Assembly (NCBI GenBank): GCA_910579615.1
Contig: CAJTUA010000004.1
Coordinates: 62,001 to 126,000 of the forward strand
Reading direction: 5' to 3'
Length of the DNA stretch: 64,000 bases
Source of the DNA: an uncultured Lachnospiraceae bacterium
Lineage (GTDB): Bacteria > Bacillota > Clostridia > Lachnospirales > Lachnospiraceae
Shown piece after piece: positions 41,605 to 50,545 of the stretch (the stretch's first letter is position 1; every line of letters begins with the position of its first letter). The notes beneath the pieces are model-generated. The model saw only the letters and a list, made by a program, of their open reading frames with translations. It was not told where the DNA came from and ran no database searches. The position numbers were made by a program, and so were the translations under genes.

Positions 41605-43455
41605 TTACGCCCCTTCATAGTAACTGCTCTGAATCCGGAAAAGCTTTGCGTATTCCCCGCCCTGTTCCATCAGTTCCTCATGGCTGCCGCACTCAAGGAC
41701 AGCGCCCTTCTCAAGCAGCATAATCCGGTCGCAGAAACGCGTAGAGGCCAGGCGGTGCGAGATAAACAGGCTAGATTTCCCCTTCGAAAATTCCACATAA
41801 TTCAGATACATTTCCTGCTCCGCTATCGCGTCAAGCGCCGCGGTCGGCTCATCCAAAAGCAGGATAGGCGCATCCTTGTAAAGGGCTTTTGCAAGAACAA
41901 GCTTTTGTTTCTCCCCACCTGAAAAATCCGTCGCATCCGGATAAACGCCGCGCCCGAAACGCGTCTCCTCCTTCTTTTCAAGGCTCATGACCTTCTCATA
42001 AATCCCCGCTTTTTTCATACATTCAAACATCCGCGCGCGGTCGGCTTTTTCTACCGTCTGCCCCGTGACATTTTCCGCAATGCTTGCCGCAAGCAAGGCA
42101 GAATCCTGAAAGACTGCCGAAAAAAATCCAAAATATTCTTCCCGGTTATACTCCTTTATATTTACGCCGTTTAAGAGGATTTCCCCCTCCGTCGGGTCAT
42201 AAAGCCCGCACATCAGCTTCACAATGGTCGTTTTCCCTGCTCCGTTTAAACCGACGAGCGCAAGCTTTTCCCCCGCCCTTAACGTAAACGAAAGATTCTG
42301 AATGACCGGGGTCTGAGCCCCAAAATAAGTGTAGCTTACATTCCGAAATTCCATTTCGCATGTTGTTTTCGGAAGTGCCCTCCCCCCGGTGCGTCTCGTC
42401 CTGTCCTCCGTCTCAAGATACGCCCGGACATAATTGATATTTTTTGAAAACCACTGATAGCCGTTTATATTCCCGCACCACGCATCCACCGCCGCAGAAA
42501 GGCGCATAATCGCATTGAAATACAGCACAAAATCGCCCACGCCGATTTCGCCGTGAATTACCAGCCAGATTACATAGACATAGGCGGCCAGCTTTCCCGC
42601 CGTTCTTACAAAAACCTGCAGGACATTGTGCCGGAATACCCACGCATCCTGCTGCCGGTACCAGAAAATCCGCTCCTTGTACGAGCGTCGGAACGCCTTT
42701 TCCAGCCATTCCTGCATCCCGAAAAGCCGCACGTCCTTCGCCCTAGAAAAATCCTTTCCCACACTGTTGATATACTCCATCTGCCGCTCATAAAGCTGCC
42801 AGTTATCCGCCATGTTCCACACCCACAGCATTTTATGCCGCTCAATATAATAGCCTGCCACCGCCGGAAGGATAACAATGGGCACCAGCCAGAAATCAAG
42901 TACCGATAATATCGCGGAAAAGGTAAATAATTCCAAAGTGTGCTGAATGCTCGCGCGCAGGTTGTACACCATATCACGCGACGACGCCATAACCCCTTCG
43001 CGCGCCTTGTTCAGATTATTATTGTTCTCCATCCTCTCATTATTTTCATAATCGGTATCCATGCTCTTTTCCATCAAAAGCCCGTAAAAATGGTCCACCA
43101 GCCTGCGGAACCCCGTATAGCCATTATAATTTCCGGCCGCCAGGGCAATAAAATGGAAAAAGAAATTCCCGGCAAAAAGCAGCAGGCAAACTGCAATGAG
43201 CCTTGTCTGCCCAAAACCGCCCGCCGCCAGTTCCACAATATACTTGTCTGTGTAGATCAGGATAACATTGCGGAAATAGTCTCCAAAAGCGATAATCAAA
43301 ACAGTGGCAACCACCCATTTATCATAACCGTAAATTTTTTTCATAGCCCAGGCGATATTCTTAGCAATCCCGTATTTCATCCCCTTGATTTCTGCGCGGT
43401 ATTTTCCCCAGTCCTCTTTCTTTTTCTGTTTGTCCCATTTTTTTACTTTTACCAT
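41605..43455 (-). CDS. ABC exporter half-transporter (first of a pair)
   Basis: A 616-residue partner of the next gene. A basic N-terminal leader (residues 1-35) precedes six helices. The ATPase domain begins near residue 375 with Walker A GLNGAGKTTI, signature FSGGEKQKL and Walker B LLLDEPTAALDA. Both partners keep the catalytic glutamate, unlike the exporter pair at 4-8 kb. The ATG at 43455 has GGAGGGG upstream. A promoter-like -10 and a pair of 10-bp direct repeats precede it, so the pair probably has its own transcript switched by the LytTR regulator. Confidence 0.9.
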   Translation of the reverse strand: MVKVKKWDKQKKKEDWGKYRAEIKGMKYGIAKNIAWAMKKIYGYDKWVVATVLIIAFGDYFRNVILIYTDKYIVELAAGGFGQTRLIAVCLLLFAGNFFFHFIALAAGNYNGYTGFRRLVDHFYGLLMEKSMDTDYENNERMENNNNLNKAREGVMASSRDMVYNLRASIQHTLELFTFSAILSVLDFWLVPIVILPAVAGYYIERHKMLWVWNMADNWQLYERQMEYINSVGKDFSRAKDVRLFGMQEWLEKAFRRSYKERIFWYRQQDAWVFRHNVLQVFVRTAGKLAAYVYVIWLVIHGEIGVGDFVLYFNAIMRLSAAVDAWCGNINGYQWFSKNINYVRAYLETEDRTRRTGGRALPKTTCEMEFRNVSYTYFGAQTPVIQNLSFTLRAGEKLALVGLNGAGKTTIVKLMCGLYDPTEGEILLNGVNIKEYNREEYFGFFSAVFQDSALLAASIAENVTGQTVEKADRARMFECMKKAGIYEKVMSLEKKEETRFGRGVYPDATDFSGGEKQKLVLAKALYKDAPILLLDEPTAALDAIAEQEMYLNYVEFSKGKSSLFISHRLASTRFCDRIMLLEKGAVLECGSHEELMEQGGEYAKLFRIQSSYYEGA

Positions 43456-43547
43456 CGTATCCCCTCCATATTTTCCGTACACACCATATTTTTTTGATAT
43501 TTATTAATTTTTGCCGCAAAATGGCTGCTGCAATCCGCTGCATTGGT

Positions 43548-43611
43548 ATCATAACAGAAAAAAGACCGCCCGTACCGATTTCGGAACGAACGGTCAATAT
43601 ACGGAACGAAT
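43548..43611 (-). promoter_or_regulatory. Candidate LytTR site and promoter before the ABC pair
   Basis: On the minus strand ATTCGTTCCG (43611-43602) and GTTCGTTCCG (43591-43582) form a direct repeat of exactly 20 bp period. A -10 candidate TATGAT (43553-43548) follows 28 bases downstream, with no good -35. LytTR regulators bind such imperfect direct repeats beside weak promoters, and one is encoded just upstream. Confidence 0.5.
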
Positions 43612-43703
43612 GGCAAAGCCTGAAATGCACGGGGGACATTTCCGCCCAGCCCGGCGCATTCCCGCCGCAGCAGGAAAAAATGCCGCGTCTGCCGCCTGGC
43701 ACA

Positions 43704-44447
43704 TTACCCAAGCGGCACAGTAAGTTCCGTCGCAAAAACACCCTCCTCGCTCTGCCGGTTGACGTAGCCGCCATATTTTTTCGCAATCCGGTCAATGCGG
43801 AACAGTCCATAGCCATGCTGCCCTTCCGCTCCCGCACTCTGTTTTGTGGAAAGATAAGTTCCCTTTCCCCTGCGCACCTTCCCCGCGGAATTCTGCACGG
43901 AAAGATAAAGCTGGTCCTTCAATCTGCCGATGTAGACGCGCATAAAGCGCTCCTCCTGCGGCAGGGCGGCACAAGCCTCTATCGCATTATCAAGCATATT
44001 CCCAAGCACCGAACAAAGTTCCACATCGCTCATCGGCAATTTTCCCGGAATATTGGCTTTGACATTGACCCGTACATTCAGCTTTTCCGCCATATTCAGC
44101 TTGCTATTTAAAATCGCGTCCGCCATCACATTCCCCGTCTTTACCACCATGTCCACCGCATCCAAATCATCCGCAAGCTCACTTAGATAATCCGCAAGCC
44201 CCCCGTAATTTTTCTCGGAGAGCTGTATTTTCATATTCTGTATGTGGTTGCGGTAATCGTGCCGCCAGCCGCGCACCTGCCGATACATATTTTGTATCTC
44301 ATTTACCTGCTTTTCAATCAGTTCGCTCTGGAAGCGCTCGATGCGTCGGTCAATCAGGCTGTAAAGGGCGCGGCGCAGCAGGAGGGAAAGAAGGACAAGG
44401 AACACCAGAGCAGCAAAAACTTCTGCAATTATAATAATTGGTTCCAT
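43704..44447 (-). CDS. GHKL-domain sensor histidine kinase (AgrC-like, short)
   Basis: A 247-residue kinase. Residues about 4-28 form the only membrane helix, a coiled coil leads to the H box GWRHDYRNHIQNM (H about residue 63), and the GHKL ATPase part has LGNMLDNAIEAC (N box) and GHGLFRI-like QHGYGLFRID (G box). AgrC/ComD kinases normally carry six membrane helices for peptide sensing; here the sensing part is reduced to one helix. It may therefore sense the membrane, a partner or the ABC transporters. It follows the LytTR regulator gene by 25 bases, and the ABC pair follows after 248 bases. Confidence 0.87.
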   Translation of the reverse strand: MEPIIIIAEVFAALVFLVLLSLLLRRALYSLIDRRIERFQSELIEKQVNEIQNMYRQVRGWRHDYRNHIQNMKIQLSEKNYGGLADYLSELADDLDAVDMVVKTGNVMADAILNSKLNMAEKLNVRVNVKANIPGKLPMSDVELCSVLGNMLDNAIEACAALPQEERFMRVYIGRLKDQLYLSVQNSAGKVRRGKGTYLSTKQSAGAEGQHGYGLFRIDRIAKKYGGYVNRQSEEGVFATELTVPLG

Positions 44448-44472
44448 CGCTCACCTCACAACAAACTTCACA

Positions 44473-45186
44473 TCAGACAGATTCGTTCCCCTTAGCATAA
44501 TACCGCACAAACTTCCCATTCACTTCCTCGCGCAGTCTGCGGGAAAGCGGAACAAACGCACCACCGTCAAGCTTTACTTGCGTCCTGCCAATGCTGCGGA
44601 CATGGCGCAGATTGACAATATAGGAGCGATGGCAGGATACGAACCCCGCGCCAAGCCGGCTGCCAAACGCCCCGATTCCCTCATCACCAATAAGCACCTT
44701 CCCATCCCGCATATGCACATGTGTCTTCTTTCCGACCGCCTCACAATACAAAATCAGCTCCGGGGCGAGATGAATCATCCCCTCCCCGTCCGATAACACC
44801 AGTTCCTTTTCCGGCGCACGGCGCTTTAAATAGCGGTCAAGCACCGCAAAGAGTTTTTCGTCGGAAACGGGCTTCAGCAAATAATGCAGCGCCTCCACCT
44901 CATAGCCGTCGCCCATATAATCAGAATATCCCGTGATAAAAACAATCGGCAGCATATCCCCCGCCGTGCGCAGCTTCTTTGCCAGTTCCATGCCGCTTAG
45001 CTGCCCCATCTCAATGTCCAGCAGCAGAAGGCCGCACGGGTGGTCCGGATAAGCAAAGAGAAAGCTTTCCGCGCTCGTGTATTCCCGGATATCGACCGTG
45101 TGTCCCCGCCTGCCGCCCCATATGCGAAGGAGCCGCCCAAGCGCCCCGATTTGTGCCTTATCATCATCACATATTGCTATCTGCAC
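44473..45186 (-). CDS. LytTR-family response regulator
   Basis: A 237-residue AgrA-type regulator. The receiver domain (residues 1-125) has the acidic ICDDDK, phosphoacceptor Asp in LLLDIEMGQLSGME, and YLLKPVSDEKL with the conserved Lys. Residues about 140-232 are the LytTR DNA-binding domain (VGKKTHVHMRDGKVLIG ... FVSCHRSYIVNLRHV). It starts with GTG at 45186 after GGAGGGG. It is the first gene of the set with the GHKL kinase and probably controls the two ABC exporter genes through the direct repeat at 43.6 kb. Confidence 0.92.
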   Translation of the reverse strand: MQIAICDDDKAQIGALGRLLRIWGGRRGHTVDIREYTSAESFLFAYPDHPCGLLLLDIEMGQLSGMELAKKLRTAGDMLPIVFITGYSDYMGDGYEVEALHYLLKPVSDEKLFAVLDRYLKRRAPEKELVLSDGEGMIHLAPELILYCEAVGKKTHVHMRDGKVLIGDEGIGAFGSRLGAGFVSCHRSYIVNLRHVRSIGRTQVKLDGGAFVPLSRRLREEVNGKFVRYYAKGNESV

Positions 45187-45288
45187 TTAAAATCCCCTCC
45201 CTTACACCACTATAGCATACGAAAGCTTTTCTGGCAATAAACGAATCTTAAAACAAATACCTTAAAAATCCACGTCGGCATACGCAAA

Positions 45289-45331
45289 TCAGGCAGCTAC
45301 ATTTTCACCTTACATGCAGCTGCCTGATTGT
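45289..45331 (-). terminator. Terminator of the exported Ig-domain gene
   Basis: AATCAGGCAGCT (45289-45300) pairs with AGCTGCCTGATT (45320-45331). The remaining bases of 45187-45471 hold the LytTR gene leader and unremarkable sequence. Confidence 0.75.
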
Positions 45332-45471
45332 TCATTCCAACGATATTCCCTGTGGGCGCTCTATGAAAATACATCCTGTATTACGCAGCGGCATTTCCAT
45401 TTTTCCCAATCCTTCCGGTTTTCCCAAAAATCTTCGAATTCCATTTTGGCATACTGCCAGGAACCGGATTC

Positions 45472-46545
45472 TTATTTCACCGTCACCTTACTGTATTTGC
45501 CCTGGTTCAACGCCTTATCCATTACCCATACATAAATCACATCGCCCTTTACAAGCTTTGCGGTCGTTACGGAAAACGTTCCCTTTGCCGAAATCTTCCC
45601 GGTATAAATCTTATCCCCGACACGGACAAATACGGTCGCGCTCTTCTCGCCATTTCCGGTTACCTTTGTCGTACCCGCCTTGTAGACAAGCTTCGTCGGC
45701 TTTGCTGGCGGGGTATTGTCGGTCTCCTTTAAAACCTCGGTGCGGAACGTGAAATCCGTGGAGTACATCTGTCCCCTCCAGGCAACACCCAGATAGTAAG
45801 TGCCTGCCTTCAACGTAACCTTGTATGCCTTGGACCATTCCCCCGGCTTGCCGAGTGCAAGCTCCGAAGCGCCTGCCGCCGTGGAGGTAATATTCGTGCC
45901 CTTTGCGTCATAAACGCTCATGGAACCGGCAGTATAGCTCTGCGCTATATTTCCCTGCACCGTCAGAACCGTATCGTTCTCCAGCGTAAATTTCGTATAG
46001 CGGGCTGCATACTTCTCGTTGATATTAATCTCACAGTCCTTTCCCACCGTCAGCGGAATCGGGTTGTCCGTCGTCTTTCCATCCACGCCCTTTCCCCAGC
46101 CCAAAGAAGCCGCCTCAAAGGAAACCGTAAGCACCTGGTCATCGCTCAGACGGTTTGGCGTGCAGTCAAAAACAACATAGTAGGTTCCCGCGTCAACCGC
46201 GTCCAGTTCTGTCACGCTCTTAGAACAAAGCTTATCCGAATACACATTCCTGAATTTCCAGCTCAGGCTCGTATCGGAAGTGCCCTCCACATGCCCTGTA
46301 ATCGCAACCTTGCTCGTCTCCTTCAACGTAAAGGTAAAATAACAGTTTTTATTGCTCACCTTTTCCACCTGAAAAGAAACTGTCTCCCCTGATGAAAGTT
46401 CCACCGGCTTTTGCACATCGTAGGAAAGCTTTTTGAGCTGCGTCTGCTCCTGCGCCCCCAATATGCGCAGATTTCCCTGCATAGCCGTAGACACCATCAT
46501 CGCTGCGGCAAGCACCACGGCTGCCAATTTTGATACTTTTCTCAT
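45472..46545 (-). CDS. Exported protein with C-terminal Ig-like domain
   Basis: A 357-residue secreted protein. Residues 1-30 form a signal peptide (RKVSK, hydrophobic AAVVLAAAMMVSTAM). Two similar beta domains of the PPC (pre-peptidase C-terminal) type follow at about 35-150 and 155-270, each with a GTYY motif (DAGTYYVVFD; KAGTYYLGVA). The last 80 residues, beginning NTPPAKPTKLVYKAG, match the bacterial Big_6/Ig-like fold. There is no sortase motif, membrane anchor or catalytic domain, so it is probably released or held by partners. The ATG at 46545 follows GGGGGATAC. Confidence 0.75.
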   Translation of the reverse strand: MRKVSKLAAVVLAAAMMVSTAMQGNLRILGAQEQTQLKKLSYDVQKPVELSSGETVSFQVEKVSNKNCYFTFTLKETSKVAITGHVEGTSDTSLSWKFRNVYSDKLCSKSVTELDAVDAGTYYVVFDCTPNRLSDDQVLTVSFEAASLGWGKGVDGKTTDNPIPLTVGKDCEININEKYAARYTKFTLENDTVLTVQGNIAQSYTAGSMSVYDAKGTNITSTAAGASELALGKPGEWSKAYKVTLKAGTYYLGVAWRGQMYSTDFTFRTEVLKETDNTPPAKPTKLVYKAGTTKVTGNGEKSATVFVRVGDKIYTGKISAKGTFSVTTAKLVKGDVIYVWVMDKALNQGKYSKVTVK

Positions 46546-46605
46546 CGTATCCCCCTTTTCGTGAAATTTCCCCTTGGTTTCATTTTATGTACCCGTACTG
46601 CACAA

Positions 46606-46641
46606 AACGGCGGTTCATCCGCTCTTTAGGACACCGCCGTT
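46606..46641 (-). terminator. Terminator of the MATE gene
   Basis: On the minus strand AACGGCGGT (46641-46633) pairs with ACCGCCGTT (46614-46606), followed by TTG. It lies about 115 bases past the MATE stop codon. Confidence 0.6.
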
Positions 46642-46754
46642 GCGCAGTATGTTTTTATTATAACGGATAAATAAATGCTTGTCAAAACAATTCCGCAAAA
46701 TTTTTATCCGCAATCCACAGGATGCCACACAGCCAGAAGTCCTGCCGGCACCCG

Positions 46755-48083
46755 TCAATAATGATACTTCTTTTTCATTCCTGCCAAAAACGCCAGCGTC
46801 ACAAGCATCGACAGAAGCTCTGCCGCGACCGACGACAGCCATATTCCGTCAAGCTTTAGGAAAATCGGGAAAATCAGCACGGCAGCAACCTGAAATACCA
46901 GGGTCCTCAGGAATGAAATCAACGCCGAAACCAACCCATTGTTCAGTGCCGTAAAAAACGCTGAGCCATAAATATTGATGCCCGCGAGCAAAAATAAAAA
47001 CGAGCAGATGCGGAACGCCCGGCAGGTCATCGCCAAAAGCTCTGCATCGTAACCGACAAAAATATCGGAGAGCGGTATGGCAAGAAGCTGCGCAAGCGCA
47101 AACATCAGTGCCGAAAATACCAGGATAACCACTGTACTTTTCTTCCGAAGGCTCCTTAATTCCGCGTGGTTTTCCGCCCCGTAATGATAGCTGACAACTG
47201 GTGCGCCGCCGATGGACAGCCCGATAAAAATCGCCATGAAAATAAAATTGACATACATCAGCACACCGTAAGCCGCCACGCCGTTTTCCCCCGCAAACTT
47301 CATCAGCTGTGCGTTGTAAAGCATGCTTACAAGGGACATGGAGAGGTTCGACATCATTTCCGAAGAACCGTTCGTGCACGCCCGCAGCAGCACCTTCCCT
47401 TCTAACCGGCTTTTCACCAGGCGCAGTACACTCGGATTTGGCCGCAGGAAATAAATCAGCGGAATGATACCGCCAAGCACCTGGCTGGCAGCGGTCGCAA
47501 GCGCCGCCCCGGCAACTCCCCACCGGAAGACACCGACAAACAGCGCGTCAAGCACCATATTCGCGCAACCCGCAATCACTGTGACCAAAAGCCCCAGCTG
47601 CGGTTTTTCCGCCGCCACAAAAAAGCTCTGGAATTCATTTTGCAGTATAAATGCCGTCAGCGCCGCCAGGATAATCCGCCCGTAAAGGACACAGTCCTCA
47701 AGCATCTGCCCCTCTGCCCCCAACGCCGCCGAAACCGGGCGGAGGAAAATAATCCCCAACACGCTGAATGTGATGCCAAGGAGAATGGAAGCATAAATCA
47801 GCTGTGAAAAAATCTGCTGTGCCTTTTCCTTTTTTCCCTCCCCCATCGTTTTTGATACCAGGGCGCTTCCGCCCGTGCCGAACATAAACCCGATGGTCCC
47901 TAAAATCATCAAAAACGGCATAATCAGGTTAACCGCCGCGAATTGTGTCTTTCCCGCGTAATTTGATACAAAAAATCCATCCACCACGCCGTAAATCGAC
48001 GTAAATACCATCATCACAATGGATGGCAGCGTAAACCGCAAAAGCTTTTTGTAAGAAAAATGTTCCGATAACTGAATGTTCAT
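46755..48083 (-). CDS. MATE-family multidrug/sodium antiporter
   Basis: A 442-residue inner-membrane exporter with 12 predicted helices in two homologous halves of the NorM/DinF class. Family-typical stretches include SIVMMVFTSIYGVVDGFFVS near the start and FGTGGSALVSKTMGEGKKEKA. It exports cationic drugs or metabolites in exchange for sodium or protons. Its ATG overlaps the stop of the MarR gene (ATGA), so both are translated from one mRNA and the MarR protein is the likely repressor. Confidence 0.92.
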   Translation of the reverse strand: MNIQLSEHFSYKKLLRFTLPSIVMMVFTSIYGVVDGFFVSNYAGKTQFAAVNLIMPFLMILGTIGFMFGTGGSALVSKTMGEGKKEKAQQIFSQLIYASILLGITFSVLGIIFLRPVSAALGAEGQMLEDCVLYGRIILAALTAFILQNEFQSFFVAAEKPQLGLLVTVIAGCANMVLDALFVGVFRWGVAGAALATAASQVLGGIIPLIYFLRPNPSVLRLVKSRLEGKVLLRACTNGSSEMMSNLSMSLVSMLYNAQLMKFAGENGVAAYGVLMYVNFIFMAIFIGLSIGGAPVVSYHYGAENHAELRSLRKKSTVVILVFSALMFALAQLLAIPLSDIFVGYDAELLAMTCRAFRICSFLFLLAGINIYGSAFFTALNNGLVSALISFLRTLVFQVAAVLIFPIFLKLDGIWLSSVAAELLSMLVTLAFLAGMKKKYHY

Positions 48084-48517
48084 ATTTTTTCCACCCTTTC
48101 TTTTAAATCAGACAAGTATTTCTGCATCAGACGAAGATACTGCTCCCGTTCCTTCCTCTCCCAGCCGTCAAAAATCTCGTTTTCTGTCGCAATCAGCTTT
48201 TTTGCGGTCTTTTCTGTCAGTTCTTTCCCCGCCTGCGTCAATAAAACCCGTTTTTCCCGCTTATTTTTGGGCTCCAGGCGGACAATGCCGTCCTTTTCCA
48301 GTTTTTTTACTGCGGAGTGGATGGTTTTCCTGCTGCATCCCGACAGCCTTGCTACATCGCTGAGCGCACAGCCATCCCCTGCAACGCAAATTGTATACAG
48401 GATATTCATTGCACTGTCGGATACCCCCATGCGCAGCGCCGCGTCATGGTACACCTCGTTGATTTCACTCGTCAGATAGTTTAAGCGCTCCATATCTTTA
48501 CTGCAATAACCGCCCAT
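48080..48517 (-). CDS. MarR-family repressor of the MATE gene
   Basis: A 145-residue winged-helix regulator. The HTH is CALSDVARLSGCSRKTIHSA, followed by a recognition helix and the wing RLEPKNKREKRVLLTQAG, with dimer helices at both ends. The start is ATG with AGGAGG eight bases upstream. It is coupled to the MATE gene by a 4-bp overlap. In its leader, TGTCTGAAATCAGACA (about 48594-48611) and AGTCCGATTTCAGACATT (about 48622-48640) form repeated dyads of TCTGA/TCAGA that are a good operator candidate. Confidence 0.9.
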   Translation of the reverse strand: MGGYCSKDMERLNYLTSEINEVYHDAALRMGVSDSAMNILYTICVAGDGCALSDVARLSGCSRKTIHSAVKKLEKDGIVRLEPKNKREKRVLLTQAGKELTEKTAKKLIATENEIFDGWERKEREQYLRLMQKYLSDLKERVEKI

Positions 48518-48593
48518 GTTTCTCCTCCTGTTCCGCCGTCATCGGACGGCTTTGGCACTTTTGGGAATTCCCTCATAAATTTCATTCCATGCT

Positions 48594-48643
48594 TTTGTCT
48601 GAAATCAGACATTCCGCATTATAGTCCGATTTCAGACATTTGT
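48594..48643. promoter_or_regulatory. Candidate MarR operator dyads
   Basis: TGTCTGAAATCAGACA (about 48596-48611) is a near-perfect palindrome. A second site, GTCCGATTTCAGACATTTG, lies about 25 bases further. They sit upstream of the MarR-MATE operon and next to the stop codon of the AraC gene. Confidence 0.55.
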
Positions 48644-49473
48644 CAACGAAAAATTCTATCATCCTTCGGCGCACAGCCAAAATACTTGACATATGCGCGG
48701 TAAAAAGCTGAGTAATCCCCATAACCACAGCTCTCGCCTGCACTCTGTGCCGTGGCTCCGGAGCGCATTTTCTCCCTCGCCGCGTTCAGGCGCTTGATGG
48801 TAATATATTCCCAGGGTGCGGCTCCGGTTGCCTGCTTAAAGATTTTTCCGAACTGTGAGACGCTGAGCGAAAACTGTTTCGCAAGAAGCGGCACGGAAAG
48901 CTCATGGAACAGATGGGCGTTCACATGGGCGACCATCTGTTCCGCAAGGCTTTCGGGCGGCTTATAATTTGCCGCCCCGCGCTTTGTGTAAGCCTCCCCC
49001 AGCTGTTCCAGCCAAAAATATAAATATGCCATAATCTTTATTCTTCTTCCGTAATCATCCAATTCTTCCCTGCACATCGCACGGAAATTCCGTACAAACG
49101 CCACATCCGGAAGTTCGGATGGCTTGTAGAGATTTCCCCTGCCCGCCGGGCGGTCAAAAAACGGCTTTAATAAATGATGCTTAGAATCTATTTTTTCCAC
49201 GGCGGACACGGAAAAATTCAGCACATAGCGCTCATACTTCCTGTCCATTAAAATCTTCGCCCGGTGCGATTCTAACGGGCTCATAATCATCAAATCCCCG
49301 GGCTCTAACGGATACCGCGCGCCTTCCACCAGATATTCTGCCTTTCCCGCCACAAAACAGAAAAATTCGCACCGCTCATGGATATGCATCGAAAAAGCCC
49401 CATCGTCCGGATGTTCATCCACGGCATGGCGCACGTACAAATCACCCAGTTCGTAATCTCTCTGAAAATCCAT
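48643..49473 (-). CDS. AraC-family regulator
   Basis: A 276-residue regulator. The N-terminal cupin domain (about residues 18-120; SMHIHERCEFFCFVAGKAEY, then LEPGDLMIMSPLESHRAKI) binds a sugar-like ligand. The C-terminal double HTH includes VPLLAKQFSLSVSQFGKIFK and SAGESCGYGDYSAFYRAYVK. The ATG at 49473 has GGAGGAGAGG upstream. It is divergent from the isomerase/dehydrogenase pair starting at 49655 and is their likely activator. Confidence 0.9.
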   Translation of the reverse strand: MDFQRDYELGDLYVRHAVDEHPDDGAFSMHIHERCEFFCFVAGKAEYLVEGARYPLEPGDLMIMSPLESHRAKILMDRKYERYVLNFSVSAVEKIDSKHHLLKPFFDRPAGRGNLYKPSELPDVAFVRNFRAMCREELDDYGRRIKIMAYLYFWLEQLGEAYTKRGAANYKPPESLAEQMVAHVNAHLFHELSVPLLAKQFSLSVSQFGKIFKQATGAAPWEYITIKRLNAAREKMRSGATAQSAGESCGYGDYSAFYRAYVKYFGCAPKDDRIFR

Positions 49474-49654
49474 CCTCTCCTCCTTCTTCTTCCAGGGCTG
49501 CACTGTTTATTTTGATTATGTCCAAAAGCCTAAAATCATAACCGAATTTGCAATGTATGACACTTAAATCTGCAATTGTAATGCAAATTCATTTGTATTA
49601 TACTGGCTTCAGTTACAGAAAGCAACTACTTTATCTGAGAAGGAGGCATTTCCT

Positions 49655-50485
49655 ATGGATTTTAATCTTTGTGCCTTTGCCGACGAGGCAGGCAGCAAAT
49701 TATCAGAACAGATTGCCGCAATGAAAGAAAACCGTATCCCTTACCTTGAAATACGCGGTGTAAACGGCGAAAACATCGCTGATTTTTCAAGAGAAAAGGC
49801 ACAGGAAATCAAGCGGCAGCTTGACGCAAACGGACTTTCCGTCTGGTCGCTCGGCTCCCCTTACGGAAAAATTAAAATCACGGAGGATTTCGCGCCGCAT
49901 CTGGAACAATTCAAACGCGGGCTGGAGCTTGCGGATATTCTGGGCGCAAAGCGTATCCGCCTGTTTAGCTTTTATGTTCCTGCAGGGTGCGGCAGCGCGG
50001 AAAAAGAAGAAGTCATGGCGCGCCTTGCGGCGTTTTGCAGGGCGGCGGCAGGCAGCGGCATCCTCCTCTGCCACGAAAACGAAAAAGGCATCTACGGCGA
50101 TACCGCCCCGCGCTGTGCACAAATCCACCAGGAATTCCCGGAAATCAAGGCGGTCTTTGACCCCGCCAACTTCATCCAGTGCGGGCAGGATACAAAGGAG
50201 GCATGGGAGCTGCTCTCCCCGTATGTAGAATATATGCATATCAAGGATGCACTTCCAAACGGCTTTGTCGTTCCTGCCGGAAAGGGTGCCGGGAACCTTC
50301 CGTTCCTTCTGGCAAATTACCGTGGTAAGGTGCTGACAATCGAGCCACACTTAACGGTATTTTCCGGCTTGGAAAAACTGGAGAAAAACGCCGTGGGCGA
50401 AGTGAAAACATACTCCTATCCATCCCAGCGCGCGGCGTTTGACACGGCGGTGGCAGCACTCAGGGAATGCCTTGGAACCTTGTAG
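49655..50485 (+). CDS. Sugar phosphate isomerase/epimerase (AP endonuclease 2-like barrel)
   Basis: A 276-residue TIM-barrel protein of the xylose-isomerase-like family. Metal-site residues appear in LEIRGVNGENI, CHENEKGIYG (His and Glu), AVFDPANFIQCG (Asp) and EYMHIKDALP (His, Asp), with a final Glu in LTIEPHLTVF. Relatives include IolE/IolI-type and 3-keto-sugar isomerases or hydratases. The ATG has AAGGAGG eight bases upstream. It pairs with the Gfo/Idh/MocA dehydrogenase 60 bases downstream; such pairs process myo-inositol, 3-keto-glucosides or similar sugars. Confidence 0.88.
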   Translation: MDFNLCAFADEAGSKLSEQIAAMKENRIPYLEIRGVNGENIADFSREKAQEIKRQLDANGLSVWSLGSPYGKIKITEDFAPHLEQFKRGLELADILGAKRIRLFSFYVPAGCGSAEKEEVMARLAAFCRAAAGSGILLCHENEKGIYGDTAPRCAQIHQEFPEIKAVFDPANFIQCGQDTKEAWELLSPYVEYMHIKDALPNGFVVPAGKGAGNLPFLLANYRGKVLTIEPHLTVFSGLEKLEKNAVGEVKTYSYPSQRAAFDTAVAALRECLGTL

Positions 50486-50545
50486 GAAAACGTTAAAGAG
50501 GAGTCTTCAGACATAGTAAAATCATAGAAAGGAATCCGAATTATC

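Noticed and set aside
39678..43455. Lantibiotic or bacteriocin biosynthesis cluster around the ABC pair
   Set aside because: No LanM/LanB-like or radical-SAM enzyme, no C39 peptidase domain and no precursor peptide could be found nearby.
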